Below, piece after piece: positions 50,102 to 63,854 of a stretch of 64,000 nt of DNA. The DNA is from JAXGMV01 sp040772085 (GTDB lineage Bacteria; Chloroflexota; Anaerolineae; Anaerolineales; Anaerolineaceae), in NCBI GenBank assembly GCA_040772085.1, contig JAXGYU010000001.1, forward strand, positions 744,001 to 808,000, in the 5' to 3' direction. The notes below the pieces were generated by a model. That model did no database searches. It was not told where the DNA came from and saw only the letters and a list, made by a program, of their open reading frames with translations. How positions within the stretch are numbered: position 1 is the first letter of the stretch; each line of letters starts with the position of its first letter. Made by a program: the position numbers and the translations under genes.

Positions 50102-53100
50102 GTGGATTTCAACCTGTTCGCCTTCAGCAATACTGCGTTTGTCATCCCTCCTTTTGGCTGGCTGGGGTGGATAGGATTCATCCTGACGTACTCGCTGGTT
50201 ATCCTGTCGGCGGTATTCCTCTTCCTCCGTCAAAGCCAGGCGATAGCAAACCAGAATCCAAAGGGTTTGGCAATACTGATAGGTCTTGGGCTTATCAGCG
50301 CTGTATTATTCCAGGTGACATTATCTAAAGGCGATATCTATGACATACCTGGTTTCCCCGGAAATCTCAGTTTACCCAGCCTGACGCCACTCGTGCATAT
50401 TCCATGGCTGCTTGCCTTGTTGACGATGGGCAGCGCTGAAGCCTTGCTAGTCGCGTTTCTGACCTCAACGGCAGTCATGCTGTTCAACACGCATGATATC
50501 TACACACCGGCGAGTTTCATTGCTCTTGTCTACGCGTATGATTATTTTCGCGCACGCTTCCATAACACGAAGTGGCTGCCCGCGCCGATCGCAGGATTGC
50601 TGCCTGCCGCGGCATCCAGCCTGGTGATGGTTCTGGTTTCAGCCGTATTCACTGTATTTATGACGGCCGGCAAAATAATTTCTAGAATTGATTACCTTGC
50701 CTATCATTCAATGCTGGCTGGCTTACTGATCTTTATCTGTCTGGTCATTGCCTTGATGGTCAGCTGGGCAATGCAGAAATACCGCGGGCTGCAGATTCGG
50801 GAGCCAGAGATCAGAACCAAAGCAGCAGGCGATAAAATGGCGGCGAAATTCTTCAACCGCTTGCTGCCACTGACCGCGCTGGCTTTGGTGATTGTGGTCG
50901 GGATCATCTGGTTTGTCTCGAATCAGATCGCGCGCCGGATCATCGACGACAAGGTCGAGAATATCCTCTCTGTCTCACAAAACCAACTGGCATCTTTTCT
51001 CGAAACAGGGCAGCAGAATATTTCTCAGGCAGCGGCTGCCGCTGAGGGCACTGATCTGCAGCGCTACCTGCCAGGCTTGCTCGCCGCCTCGCAGAGCAGC
51101 ACATACTTCAAGAATTATGTAGTCTTTGACCCTAACGTGCAGCCGGTTGTCACCCTGCCTGATCAGACGAGAAAATCAGAATACTATTCGAGTATTGAGA
51201 CTCAGGCGGTTAAAGCCGCGCTCGGCGGTGCGAGTTTTCAGGTCTATACCATTCCCTCAATCGATTCGGTCTCCGGCAGACAGTTCATTTTTGTCCGAAA
51301 AATCAGCAGTCAGAATCAGACCTTGGGCGTGCTGCTCGGCTATACGGATTTGCGGACCAACAGCATCGCGAAACCCGTGGTTGACCTGCTGGATGAACTG
51401 GCGGATACCGGCGCGACCTGGCATATCCTCGACGAATCGGGTCAGCTCTTGCTATCTTCCGTCGCGGACTCCAACCTGATATTCAGCACGAACCAATCAG
51501 CTGCGGACCTGATGAACGACAGTGAAACAGGCAAAATTCTCTATCAGCGGCAGGTGGGCGGAGTCAACTGGACGATTCAGATTTCTGTCACCGCGGATGA
51601 TACGCGCCGCATCGCGTTCACCGTTGCCACGCCGCTGGTTCTTTTCCTGGCAGGTTTCCTGATCCTGCTGCTTTTCTTCTGGCGTTTCACCCTCAATTCC
51701 ATTTCGAAGTCGATTCAGTCGCTGGCGTCTGAGGCGAACACGATTTCTGGCGGCAATCTCTCCAACAAGCTGGTGATCGACAGGGAAGATGAAGTCGGTC
51801 AGCTTGCCGGCAGTCTGGAAGTGATGCGCCTCAAGCTGAAACAACGATTGGACGAGCTGGGCAAGGTACTCAGCGTCTCGACCTCAGTTGCTGAGAATCT
51901 GAATTTTGAAGAAGCCATCCGACCGATAATCCAGAACGTACTGCTTGAAGGCGTGTCGTTCGTTCGAGTGTGCCTGGATTCCTCACGGATGCCGGGATTC
52001 GAACGCGACGTACGCCATAATTATGTCAGCAGCAAGCTGGCAGAGCAATATGCCTATCTTGACACACGCTTGATGGAGCTGATCCAGAACAAGGATTATA
52101 TTGAAATACCAGATTGCTCTCGGGACAGGCGGCTGCGCTATAACCCCGATGCCACCCCGGGCGCCATCATGGTGCTGCCAATCCATTACAAGAACGAAGA
52201 TTACGGCGTCATGTGGCTGGGCTATTCGGAACCGCACAATTTCTCCGTTGAAGAGATTCGCTATCTGAATACCATGGCAAATCAGGCATCCCTGGCCGCG
52301 TCAAACGCCAGCTTGTTCAGCTCGGCAACTATGGGTCGCGAACGGCTGGAAACGGTACTCAAGTCGATTCCAGACCCGGTGCTTGTGCTTGATGAAAATA
52401 ATCAGCTCATCATGGTCAATGACGCGGTCATTCACCAGGAACTGATTTCCAGCGGCGTCAATCTCGGTGTGCCGCTGCACAAGATTATCACCCAGCCGAA
52501 GCTGGTCGAAGCGATCCTTTCAGCTTCTGGTAAGGAAACCGATCTCGAAGTCAAGCTTGATAATGGACATACATTTAATCTGATGGTCACCCCATTGCCC
52601 GGGCAGGGAAAGAAAAGCGGCTCCATCTGCATGCTCAAGGATGTTACCTCCTACAAGGAGGTCGACCGCATGCGCATGGAATTTGTAACTGCGGTCAGCC
52701 AGGAATTCAAATCACCGCTGACTTTGCTCAAGGGCTACGCGACCATGATCGACATGGTGGGACAGTTGAATGACCGCCAGAAGAGTTATTTGCAGCAAAT
52801 GAACACGGACATCGAGAACCTGACCAACCTGGTGAATAACCTGCTTGATCTGGACAGGCTAAATTCGGGGGAGGAACTGCGTTTGTCAGCCTTCTCGGTC
52901 AATGATCTCATGGAAGATTTGAGGCGCCGCTATCAGGCGCAGATGACGCAAAACAAACTGGATTTCCGGATTGACAAGCTTTCGCGAGATGAAACGATGA
53001 CCGCAGATGTTGACCTGATCAACCGGGCGCTGGCGAACCTTGTCGAACATGCCATCAACAATACGCCTATGAATGGCGTCGTCTCCCTGGGCGCCCGTCT

Positions 53101-53344
53101 TGCGGGAAAAAATATCGAATTTATCGTCGCGGATAGCGGCAAAGGTATCGCCGCCATTGATCTGCCGCATACCTTCGACCGGGCAGTCAGTTCTTCAGGC
53201 GCGGGAACAGGGATGCACAACAACCTGGGTCTGTCGCTCGTCAAGTCGATCATAGAGCGTCACAACGGTGTCATCGCGGTAGACAGCCAACTTGGCAGAG
53301 GCAGTGCTTTTACAGCCAGTCTGCCGCTCAAACCCTCAGCTTAG
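50102..53344 (+). CDS. Multidomain histidine-kinase-like sensor lacking the phospho-acceptor His
   Basis: The 1080-residue protein (GTG start) has an N-terminal block of about six membrane helices (1-220), another helix (about 260), an extracytoplasmic sensor region (about 280-500, Cache-like), a helix (about 505), a HAMP domain (to about 575), a GAF-like domain (about 590-740), a PAS domain (about 750-850) and a kinase core. In the H-box, FVTAVSQEFKSPLTLL has Gln at 867 where SHELRTPLT has His. The N-box reads NLVEHA (979-984), with His replacing the second Asn. ADSGKGI and NNLGLSLVKS are kept. It cannot autophosphorylate by the usual route. No response regulator is adjacent; its stop overlaps the convergent GNAT gene. 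Confidence 0.85.
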   Translation: MDFNLFAFSNTAFVIPPFGWLGWIGFILTYSLVILSAVFLFLRQSQAIANQNPKGLAILIGLGLISAVLFQVTLSKGDIYDIPGFPGNLSLPSLTPLVHIPWLLALLTMGSAEALLVAFLTSTAVMLFNTHDIYTPASFIALVYAYDYFRARFHNTKWLPAPIAGLLPAAASSLVMVLVSAVFTVFMTAGKIISRIDYLAYHSMLAGLLIFICLVIALMVSWAMQKYRGLQIREPEIRTKAAGDKMAAKFFNRLLPLTALALVIVVGIIWFVSNQIARRIIDDKVENILSVSQNQLASFLETGQQNISQAAAAAEGTDLQRYLPGLLAASQSSTYFKNYVVFDPNVQPVVTLPDQTRKSEYYSSIETQAVKAALGGASFQVYTIPSIDSVSGRQFIFVRKISSQNQTLGVLLGYTDLRTNSIAKPVVDLLDELADTGATWHILDESGQLLLSSVADSNLIFSTNQSAADLMNDSETGKILYQRQVGGVNWTIQISVTADDTRRIAFTVATPLVLFLAGFLILLLFFWRFTLNSISKSIQSLASEANTISGGNLSNKLVIDREDEVGQLAGSLEVMRLKLKQRLDELGKVLSVSTSVAENLNFEEAIRPIIQNVLLEGVSFVRVCLDSSRMPGFERDVRHNYVSSKLAEQYAYLDTRLMELIQNKDYIEIPDCSRDRRLRYNPDATPGAIMVLPIHYKNEDYGVMWLGYSEPHNFSVEEIRYLNTMANQASLAASNASLFSSATMGRERLETVLKSIPDPVLVLDENNQLIMVNDAVIHQELISSGVNLGVPLHKIITQPKLVEAILSASGKETDLEVKLDNGHTFNLMVTPLPGQGKKSGSICMLKDVTSYKEVDRMRMEFVTAVSQEFKSPLTLLKGYATMIDMVGQLNDRQKSYLQQMNTDIENLTNLVNNLLDLDRLNSGEELRLSAFSVNDLMEDLRRRYQAQMTQNKLDFRIDKLSRDETMTADVDLINRALANLVEHAINNTPMNGVVSLGARLAGKNIEFIVADSGKGIAAIDLPHTFDRAVSSSGAGTGMHNNLGLSLVKSIIERHNGVIAVDSQLGRGSAFTASLPLKPSA

Positions 53345-54174
53345 CGCCGCCACTCCTCAACGATCAACTCGGCATTATCCATCACGAAGCCAGCGGCCAG
53401 CAATTCGTTCCGCAGGCTGGTCTGATAGTAGGGGAAGATGCAAATCAGATTACTGGCTTGCTGCAACAGCGTCTGGTGGATGGCCTGTTCAAGGCAGGCA
53501 CGCGCGTCACCGCCGTAGGCCAGGATGAAATTCGAGAGGTGCGGCTGAAAACGGGCGCCGACTGCCAGAATGTTTTCGCCCTGGCTGTAAATCAAGCCCT
53601 TATTCGCCAGATAAACGATCACCTCGCGTGTGGGTCGGAAGAAAGTGCGGTTATAGCAGATCAGTTCTCCCCAGCGCCCGAGATGGCGCTCAAATAGCTC
53701 AAATGCCGCCTTGCCATCGGTCAGGCGCTGCCAGCTCTCGGCTTTGCAGGTTCTATCGGTCATGGACATTTTGGCGATTGAGAAGGTGCCGCGCAAGGTG
53801 AAACCGTACAACTCAGCCAATCCCTTGCTGACAACATTGGTCCTGCCGGTGTACATGCGCATGGTGTTGACACCTTGCTCATCAGCCGTGCGGTGAAACT
53901 TCTCATAAAACCGTTTGCCGATGCCGCGCCCCTGGTATTCGGGCAGCACCCGCAATGTCTCCAGCCAGGCTGATCCGTCAGGCTGACGCGAATACTTACC
54001 GCAGGCGACCAGCTTGCCATCCAGTTCCGCGACTGTCAGGTCATCGCCATCATCCGCCATGAACATCTCGTAGACATCCGCGAGGTAACTTAAACCCGGT
54101 GTTGCGCCTTGTTCAACGATCTGAAGCTGCGGGAGATCTTCGTAGCGGGCACGGCGAAGTATAATTTCGGTCAT
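53341..54174 (-). CDS. GNAT family N-acetyltransferase
   Basis: The 277-residue protein has an N-terminal GNAT domain: AELDGKLVACGKYSR, WLETLRVLPEYQGRGIGKRFYEKF (acetyl-CoA motif A, QGRGIG) and VVSKGLAELYGFT. The C-terminal 130 residues form a second, GNAT-like or unrelated domain. The acceptor is unknown. It runs against the histidine-kinase-like gene with a 4-bp overlap of 3' ends. A 70-bp divergent interval separates it from csaA. Confidence 0.85.
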   Translation of the reverse strand: MTEIILRRARYEDLPQLQIVEQGATPGLSYLADVYEMFMADDGDDLTVAELDGKLVACGKYSRQPDGSAWLETLRVLPEYQGRGIGKRFYEKFHRTADEQGVNTMRMYTGRTNVVSKGLAELYGFTLRGTFSIAKMSMTDRTCKAESWQRLTDGKAAFELFERHLGRWGELICYNRTFFRPTREVIVYLANKGLIYSQGENILAVGARFQPHLSNFILAYGGDARACLEQAIHQTLLQQASNLICIFPYYQTSLRNELLAAGFVMDNAELIVEEWRR

Positions 54175-54244
54175 CTGGACAGTCCTCGGAAAAATGGATT
54201 AAGAACGAGCGAATTTTAACATAGCGCGGGGTGATGGAGCGAAA

Positions 54245-54574
54245 ATGAAAACCTTCGACGAATTTATGGAATTTGATATCAGAGTAGGGGAGATTATCAA
54301 GGCTGAACCTTTCCCCGAAGCGAGAAAACCCGCATATAAGCTGACCATCGATTTCGGCGCTGAACTTGGCGAGCGCCGTTCTTCTGCTCAAATCACCGAA
54401 ATTTACACAGCCGAGGAACTTGTCGGAAAACAGATTCTGGCAGTGGTGAATTTTCCGCCCAGAAAAGTCGCCTCCTTTGTCTCAGAAGTGCTGGTCTTGG
54501 GGGTCTACAATCAAAAGGGTGTTATACTGGTGCAGCCAGAAAGGCCGGCAGCCCTGGGGGAACGACTGGGTTAA
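54245..54574 (+). CDS. csaA: CsaA-like tRNA-binding domain protein
   Basis: The 109-residue protein is a single EMAP/TRBD OB-fold with the CsaA sequence pattern: DIRVGEIIKAEPFPEARKPA, SSAQITEIYTAEELVGKQ and VVNFPPRKVASFVSEVLVLG. CsaA forms dimers and has chaperone-like, secretion-related and tRNA-binding activity. GGAG lies 6 bp before the ATG. It precedes the rpoC promoter region. Confidence 0.92.
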   Translation: MKTFDEFMEFDIRVGEIIKAEPFPEARKPAYKLTIDFGAELGERRSSAQITEIYTAEELVGKQILAVVNFPPRKVASFVSEVLVLGVYNQKGVILVQPERPAALGERLG

Positions 54575-54599
54575 TCGCCAAAGCAACAGGAAATTGACA

Positions 54600-54628
54600 T
54601 TGCAAAATCAATAACATTGTGTTATCAT
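54600..54628 (+). promoter_or_regulatory. Promoter of rpoC
   Basis: TTGCAA (54600-54605) and TATCAT (54623-54628) are 17 bp apart. A leader of about 105 nt follows, containing a small hairpin (GCGAC-TCTT-GTCGC, 54658-54671) and then AAGAAGAGG before the GTG start. Confidence 0.5.
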
Positions 54629-54739
54629 TTTAGGTTGCATGAAAATCAAAATTGCTTGCGACTCTTGTCGCTCTTACTGTCTGTTTATATCTAATCAAAC
54701 GAATAGTGTCACGTTAAATACCAAAGAAGAGGTGTACTA

Positions 54740-59023
<4,284 letters not shown>

Positions 59024-59047
59024 AATACTCTCAGTTTGATGAGAAAT

Positions 59048-59090
59048 GAATATCCTCTTGGCAAAATCGAGCCAGAGGATATTCTTATTA
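59048..59090 (+). terminator. Intrinsic terminator after rpoC
   Basis: GAATATCCTCTTGGC (59048-59062) pairs with GCCAGAGGATATTC (59071-59084), a 14-bp stem with one bulged base and an 8-nt loop, followed by a T/A-rich run. It begins 25 bp after the rpoC stop. A TATAAT at 59089-59094 could then start gyrA transcription, but I see no -35 element at the right distance. Confidence 0.78.
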
Positions 59091-59125
59091 TAATTAGTCG
59101 AGACTCTCCCCAAAAGGACTGCGTT

Positions 59126-61759
59126 ATGGAAAAAACTGGCATTAAAACCATCGATATCGAACACGAGATGCAGCAATCCTACCTGGATTACGCCATGAGC
59201 GTGATCGCGTCGCGGGCGCTGCCTGACGCGCGGGACGGCATGAAGCCCGTTCAGCGCCGCATTCTGTACGCCATGTATGACATGGGGCTGCGGCCGAACA
59301 GCGCGTACAAGAAATCTGCCCGTATCGTTGGAGAGGTCCTGGGGAAATATCATCCGCACGGGGATATGGCTGTCTATGACGCTATGGCGCGGCTGGCGCA
59401 GGAATTTTCAATGCGTTATCAGGCGGTTGATGGGCAGGGCAACTTCGGCAGTGTCGATGGAGATCCGCCGGCAGCCATGCGCTATACCGAAGCGCGTATG
59501 ACAGAATACTCGCTGGATATCCTCAATCAGATCGACAAGAATACCGTCAACTTCAACCGTAATTTTGACGAAACGCTGGTTGAGCCCGAGGTATTACCTG
59601 CAGCCGTGCCAAACCTGCTGCTGAATGGCGCCAGCGGCATCGCGGTCGGCATGTCCACCAGCATCCCGCCGCACAATTTTACGGAACTGACAAACGCCAT
59701 GTCTTACATGATCGATGAATGGGAGCGCATGGATGATATTCCCGTGTCGGATCTGCTGCGCTTTGTCAAAGGGCCAGATTTTCCGACTGGCGGCATCATT
59801 ATCCAGGAAGATGAGCACAACGACATTCTGACCGCATACTCAACCGGTAAAGGCCGGGTGACAGTGCGGGGCAGGGTACATCTGGAGGAGATGGACCGCG
59901 GCAAGAGCAAGATCATCATCAGCGAACTGCCATATCAGACGAATAAGTCCTCCCTGATTGAAAAAATCGCCGATTTGGTGCGCGAAGGCAAGATTGAAGG
60001 CATACTGGACCTGCGCGATGAATCTGACCGCCAGGGTATGCGTATCGTCATCGAAGTCAGCAAGACGGTTGACACAAATAAAATTCTGCGTGACCTGTAC
60101 CAGAAGACGCCACTCCAAAGTACCTTCAGCATCACTTTGCTGGCATTGGTCAATGGTGAACCCCGATTACTAAATCTCAAGCAGGCGCTGCGTGTGTATC
60201 TGGAACACCGTATCGAAGTTGTCAAACGGCGCAGTGAGTACGATCTCAAGCAGGCGAAGGACAGGGCTCACATCCTGGAGGGATTGCGGATCGCCATCAA
60301 GTATCTGGATGAGATCATCGCGATTATTCGCCGGGCGGCTGATACCAACGAAGCCCAGGAAAAGCTGATCAAGAAGTTTGATCTCTCACCAATCCAGGCA
60401 CAGGCGATTCTGGACATGCCTCTCAAGCGCATCTCCTCACTGGAACGGAAGAAGATTGAGCAGGAATGCAAGGACGTCCTGAACCTGATCAAGGAACTCG
60501 AAGCCTTGCTGAAATCGCGGCAGCGCATCCGCGAAGCAGTCAAAAATGAGTTGATTGAATTGCTGCCGAAGTATGCCGATCCAAGACGCACACAGATCAT
60601 TTCGCTCGAGCAGGGTGTGTCAGCCAAATCACTGCTGACCAGCCGAGACGTCATGCCCGTCGAAGAGACCTGGGTGGGTATCCTCGAAGATGGGACAGCC
60701 GGCAGGACGATAGGCAACAAGCTGATGCGGTTAAGCGGCAAGAGCAGCCCGCGCTGGCTGCTGAAGACGGACACGCATCAGATCCTGTATCTCGTCAGCG
60801 CGAGCGGGCGCGCCGCGTCGCTGGCCGTTTCGACCCTGCCGCCGGTCGAGCAGTTCACGGATGGTGTGCATGTCAGCAAGGTGAGCGCATTCGCGCCGGC
60901 TGAAACGATTGCTGATGCTTTCTGTATCGATATCAAGGAAAATCAGGACGCGAATTACTTCACCACAATCAGCAAGTTGGGGTTGATCAAGCGGTCTGCC
61001 GTTGCGGAACTCCCGGGTCCGACGGCGTCGATGTTCGTCGCGGGTAAAACCAATGATGGCGATCAGATTGTCAGCGCTTTTGTAGCGGATGAGAATAAAC
61101 AATACGTCATTCTGACGCGTGAAGGCATGGTCATCCGGTTTGGCATGGACGAAGTGCGGCCGATGGGTCTTATCGCGGCTGGCGTCAATGCCATCAAGCT
61201 CAAGGGTAAAGACACAGTACTCAGAGCGGTGGCAGTCCAGGAGGACAAGCAACTGCTGATGGTTTCGGATGCCGGCACCGGCTGGCGGGTGAATATCAAT
61301 GATATTCCCGTTCAGGGCCGCTATGGGCAGGGGGTGATCGCGGCGCGGCTAAAAGGCACTGAGGAACTGGCGGCTGCCTTGTATGGCCCGAATTACCAAT
61401 CTGGTTATACTAATTTCGGCAGACTGGCTATCCGGATTGTGCGGGTAGATGACGTACCGCTGACCAGGCGCGGTTCTGGCGGTAAGGTCATGTATGACCT
61501 GAAGAATGCCGACAAAGTGTCTCACATCGTGCCGGAAGAGGATTTCACATCCGGCAAGCGTAAACCGCGCAAGAATGGCGCTGAGGGTGAAACAGAACAG
61601 GATAAACCTGAAGCGAAAGCGAATAAGAAACCTGTCGCCAGGCAAATGGAATTGACAGCCGTCAAAAAAGCGCCGGCGACCAAGACGAGCGCGAAATCAA
61701 AAACAGCCCCGGTGAGCAAGGCAAAAGTAACCAAGGGCACCAAGAGCGGCAAGTCATGA
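59126..61759 (+). CDS. gyrA: DNA gyrase subunit A (type IIA topoisomerase A subunit)
   Basis: The 877-residue subunit starts with MEKTGIKTIDIEHEMQQSYL, then ASRALPDARDGMKPVQRRIL. The catalytic tyrosine is Y120 in DPPAAMRYTEARMT, and the breakage-reunion domain runs to about 500. C-terminal beta-pinwheel repeats follow, then a Lys/Ala-rich tail of about 50 residues. The GyrA box QRRGGKG appears as TRRGSGGKV, with an inserted Ser-Gly, so true gyrase versus topoisomerase IV A is not certain. At the quinolone site, HPHGDMAVYD has Met at the usual Ser. I chose the ATG at 59126 (AAAGGA upstream); a frame from 59036 runs through the terminator. Confidence 0.92.
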   Translation: MEKTGIKTIDIEHEMQQSYLDYAMSVIASRALPDARDGMKPVQRRILYAMYDMGLRPNSAYKKSARIVGEVLGKYHPHGDMAVYDAMARLAQEFSMRYQAVDGQGNFGSVDGDPPAAMRYTEARMTEYSLDILNQIDKNTVNFNRNFDETLVEPEVLPAAVPNLLLNGASGIAVGMSTSIPPHNFTELTNAMSYMIDEWERMDDIPVSDLLRFVKGPDFPTGGIIIQEDEHNDILTAYSTGKGRVTVRGRVHLEEMDRGKSKIIISELPYQTNKSSLIEKIADLVREGKIEGILDLRDESDRQGMRIVIEVSKTVDTNKILRDLYQKTPLQSTFSITLLALVNGEPRLLNLKQALRVYLEHRIEVVKRRSEYDLKQAKDRAHILEGLRIAIKYLDEIIAIIRRAADTNEAQEKLIKKFDLSPIQAQAILDMPLKRISSLERKKIEQECKDVLNLIKELEALLKSRQRIREAVKNELIELLPKYADPRRTQIISLEQGVSAKSLLTSRDVMPVEETWVGILEDGTAGRTIGNKLMRLSGKSSPRWLLKTDTHQILYLVSASGRAASLAVSTLPPVEQFTDGVHVSKVSAFAPAETIADAFCIDIKENQDANYFTTISKLGLIKRSAVAELPGPTASMFVAGKTNDGDQIVSAFVADENKQYVILTREGMVIRFGMDEVRPMGLIAAGVNAIKLKGKDTVLRAVAVQEDKQLLMVSDAGTGWRVNINDIPVQGRYGQGVIAARLKGTEELAAALYGPNYQSGYTNFGRLAIRIVRVDDVPLTRRGSGGKVMYDLKNADKVSHIVPEEDFTSGKRKPRKNGAEGETEQDKPEAKANKKPVARQMELTAVKKAPATKTSAKSKTAPVSKAKVTKGTKSGKS

Positions 61760-61789
61760 GTGCCAGGTGAGGCGTCCTACTGCATTGAA

Positions 61790-62377
61790 CTAAGGTTCGA
61801 CCGCTTCCGCGGGTGTTAAAGAGCCAGCTAAATCAAGATCGGACGCGATATTGCGCATAGCCAATATGATATTGCGCACATGCTGCCATAACTCGACGTC
61901 AAAATCAGCCGCACCGCGCTCAATATCAGCGCGATTGGCGCCTGCGGCAAACGCTTTATCCTTCCATTTTTTCTTGACGGATGAGGCGGTCAAATCATAG
62001 AGGGATTTGGAAGGGCGCACCAATGCGACTGCTGTTATCAGGCCGGTGATCTCATCACAAGCGTAGAGACCTTTCTCCAGCGGGGTGACACGTTCAAAGC
62101 CGAATTGATCCCCATGGCACATGATGGCATGAATGATATCCTCTTCAACCCCAAGTTCACGCAGGATAGGCGCGCCGGCAACCGGATGATCATGCAGGGA
62201 AGGATTCATTTCCCAGTCGAAATCGTGCAGCAGGCCGGTAAGACCCCATTTGTCGACATCCTCGCCCAGTCGTTCGGCATAGAAGCGCATGGCGGCTTCG
62301 ACTGCCAGCATGTGATTGATCAAGGTCTTGCTCTTGATGTGGTCTGTGACGATTTTGTAGGCTGCTTCTCTGTTCAT
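61790..62377 (-). CDS. HD-domain phosphohydrolase
   Basis: The 195-residue protein has the HD pattern: INHMLAVEAAMRFYAE (first His near 22), the HD pair in GLLHDFDWE (about 50-58), then HAIMCHGD and ACDEITGLI. This kind of HD protein hydrolyses phosphate esters, often of nucleotides; the substrate is not known. GGAG 5 bp before the ATG at 62377 overlaps the end of the upstream gene, so the two are coupled. Its stop lies 31 bp from the gyrA stop with convergent orientation. Confidence 0.88.
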   Translation of the reverse strand: MNREAAYKIVTDHIKSKTLINHMLAVEAAMRFYAERLGEDVDKWGLTGLLHDFDWEMNPSLHDHPVAGAPILRELGVEEDIIHAIMCHGDQFGFERVTPLEKGLYACDEITGLITAVALVRPSKSLYDLTASSVKKKWKDKAFAAGANRADIERGAADFDVELWQHVRNIILAMRNIASDLDLAGSLTPAEAVEP

Positions 62378-62379
62378 GA

Positions 62380-63027
62380 TCACTCCGTAATAATGTGTTC
62401 GGGATCGCCTAAAACTGGCAGGGGACGCAGAATGGTCGCGTCGAGAATAGCGCGCCAGGTAGCAGGCAGCTCGCGGATAAACCAGGTTATTCGGGATGCT
62501 TTACGATAGACGCGCAGGTCCGCGCTGACACCGGTTGCTTTTACGCCAAGCTGGTCACAGAGGTAAAGAGCGCGCGGCAGGTGAAAGTTTTGCGTCACAA
62601 CCAGGAGCTCGTTCAAACCGAAGATATCCCGGGCGCGATAACAACTGTCGTACGTTCTGCGACCGGCGTAATCCAGGACCATTTTGGCATCGCTCACACC
62701 GCGGGCGAGCAGGTAGTCACGCATGGCGCCCGGTTCGTTATAGTCATCAAATCGATTATCACCTGATAGCAGGAGTACCTGGACTTTGCCGGCTTCGAGC
62801 AGCATTCGTGCCGCGTCCAGACGGTCTTCCAGGACAGGCATGGGGGTGCCATTGCGCCGCAATCCCGCGCCAAGCACAAGCGCGACGGGGGTCATGGGCG
62901 CGGATTCGGGCGTGTGGATACGGTTATGGCTGTTCAGATAGGTGAGTAATCGTGGTGCAAACAGAACCGGCAGTAAAAAGATACCAAACTTAATCAGGTT
63001 GAAAAATTTTAGCAAATGCGCAATCAT
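62380..63027 (-). CDS. SanA/YdcF-like (DUF218) membrane-associated protein
   Basis: The 215-residue protein has one N-terminal hydrophobic helix (about 5-27) and an extracytoplasmic DUF218 domain: VALVLGAGLRRNG, LLLSGDNRFDDYNEP, RRTYDSCYRARDIFG and VVTQNFHLPRALYLC. SanA in enteric bacteria affects outer-envelope permeability and vancomycin exclusion; YdcF-like proteins bind SAM or nucleotides in some cases. The role here is unknown. It is divergent from the DUF4230 gene. Confidence 0.87.
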   Translation of the reverse strand: MIAHLLKFFNLIKFGIFLLPVLFAPRLLTYLNSHNRIHTPESAPMTPVALVLGAGLRRNGTPMPVLEDRLDAARMLLEAGKVQVLLLSGDNRFDDYNEPGAMRDYLLARGVSDAKMVLDYAGRRTYDSCYRARDIFGLNELLVVTQNFHLPRALYLCDQLGVKATGVSADLRVYRKASRITWFIRELPATWRAILDATILRPLPVLGDPEHIITE

Positions 63028-63105
63028 CTCTATCCATCGAAATTTCCTTGCTTTATCGAACCTTTATAATTATAACAAAATGGAATTCTGACCTTTGGAG
63101 TAGGA

Positions 63106-63768
63106 ATGAATAAAACCGGCACCATTCTGCTTGTTCTGCTTGGCATAGGATTGGCGATCATCCTGTCAGTTTACCTGATGGGCATGGCGATCAATGACAA
63201 AATTCAATCCATGTTTTCACCCATTGGCGATACAACGCATGCCATCTCAACGCAAATTGCCTCCGTCCTGCATCCGACACCCACGGTTATCCCTGATCCT
63301 GTCACCATTATCTATGAGGTGCAGTCACTCGCTCGACTGGAGACCATCCAGTATTCACTCGAGAAAATCATTACGGCAGAAATTGGTCAGAATATTTTCA
63401 AATCCCTATTTGGCGACAAACTGTTATTTGTAGCTCATGGCAAGGTGATTGCCGGCATAGACCTGCGGAAATTAACCGAGGACGACATGTGGGTCGACGG
63501 GAATGTGCTGCATGTACGGCTGCCTGAATCAGAAGTATTCGTCTGCACGCTCGACAACGACAAATCGTATGTCTATAACCGCGAGACCGGCTTGTTCACC
63601 CATGGTGATATCAATCTTGAGTCGACTGCCCGCCAGGCGGCCGAAGACGAAATCCTGAAATCCGCGGTCAGCGATGGAATTCTCGAGCAGGCTGAGATCA
63701 ACGGTAAAGCGTTCATGACCCAGTTCTTCAACCGGCTGGGCTACGATAAGGTCATTATCGAAGATTAA
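63106..63768 (+). CDS. DUF4230 domain protein, membrane-anchored
   Basis: The 220-residue protein has one N-terminal helix (about 5-27), a linker rich in Thr/Pro, and a DUF4230 domain beginning VTIIYEVQSLARLETIQYSLEK, with LFVAHGKVIAGIDL and VLHVRLPESEVF. The family is widespread and has no assigned activity. GGAG before the ATG supports the start, and a TATAAT at 63065-63070 may be its -10. It is probably exported and held at the outer face of the membrane. Confidence 0.88.
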   Translation: MNKTGTILLVLLGIGLAIILSVYLMGMAINDKIQSMFSPIGDTTHAISTQIASVLHPTPTVIPDPVTIIYEVQSLARLETIQYSLEKIITAEIGQNIFKSLFGDKLLFVAHGKVIAGIDLRKLTEDDMWVDGNVLHVRLPESEVFVCTLDNDKSYVYNRETGLFTHGDINLESTARQAAEDEILKSAVSDGILEQAEINGKAFMTQFFNRLGYDKVIIED

Positions 63769-63854
63769 GTCTTAAGAAAAACTCATTGTCTGATTAGCAG
63801 CCAAGGCTCGATAGCTGGCTGTTGGCAGCCGTTATAATGAGACGGATAAAAAAA

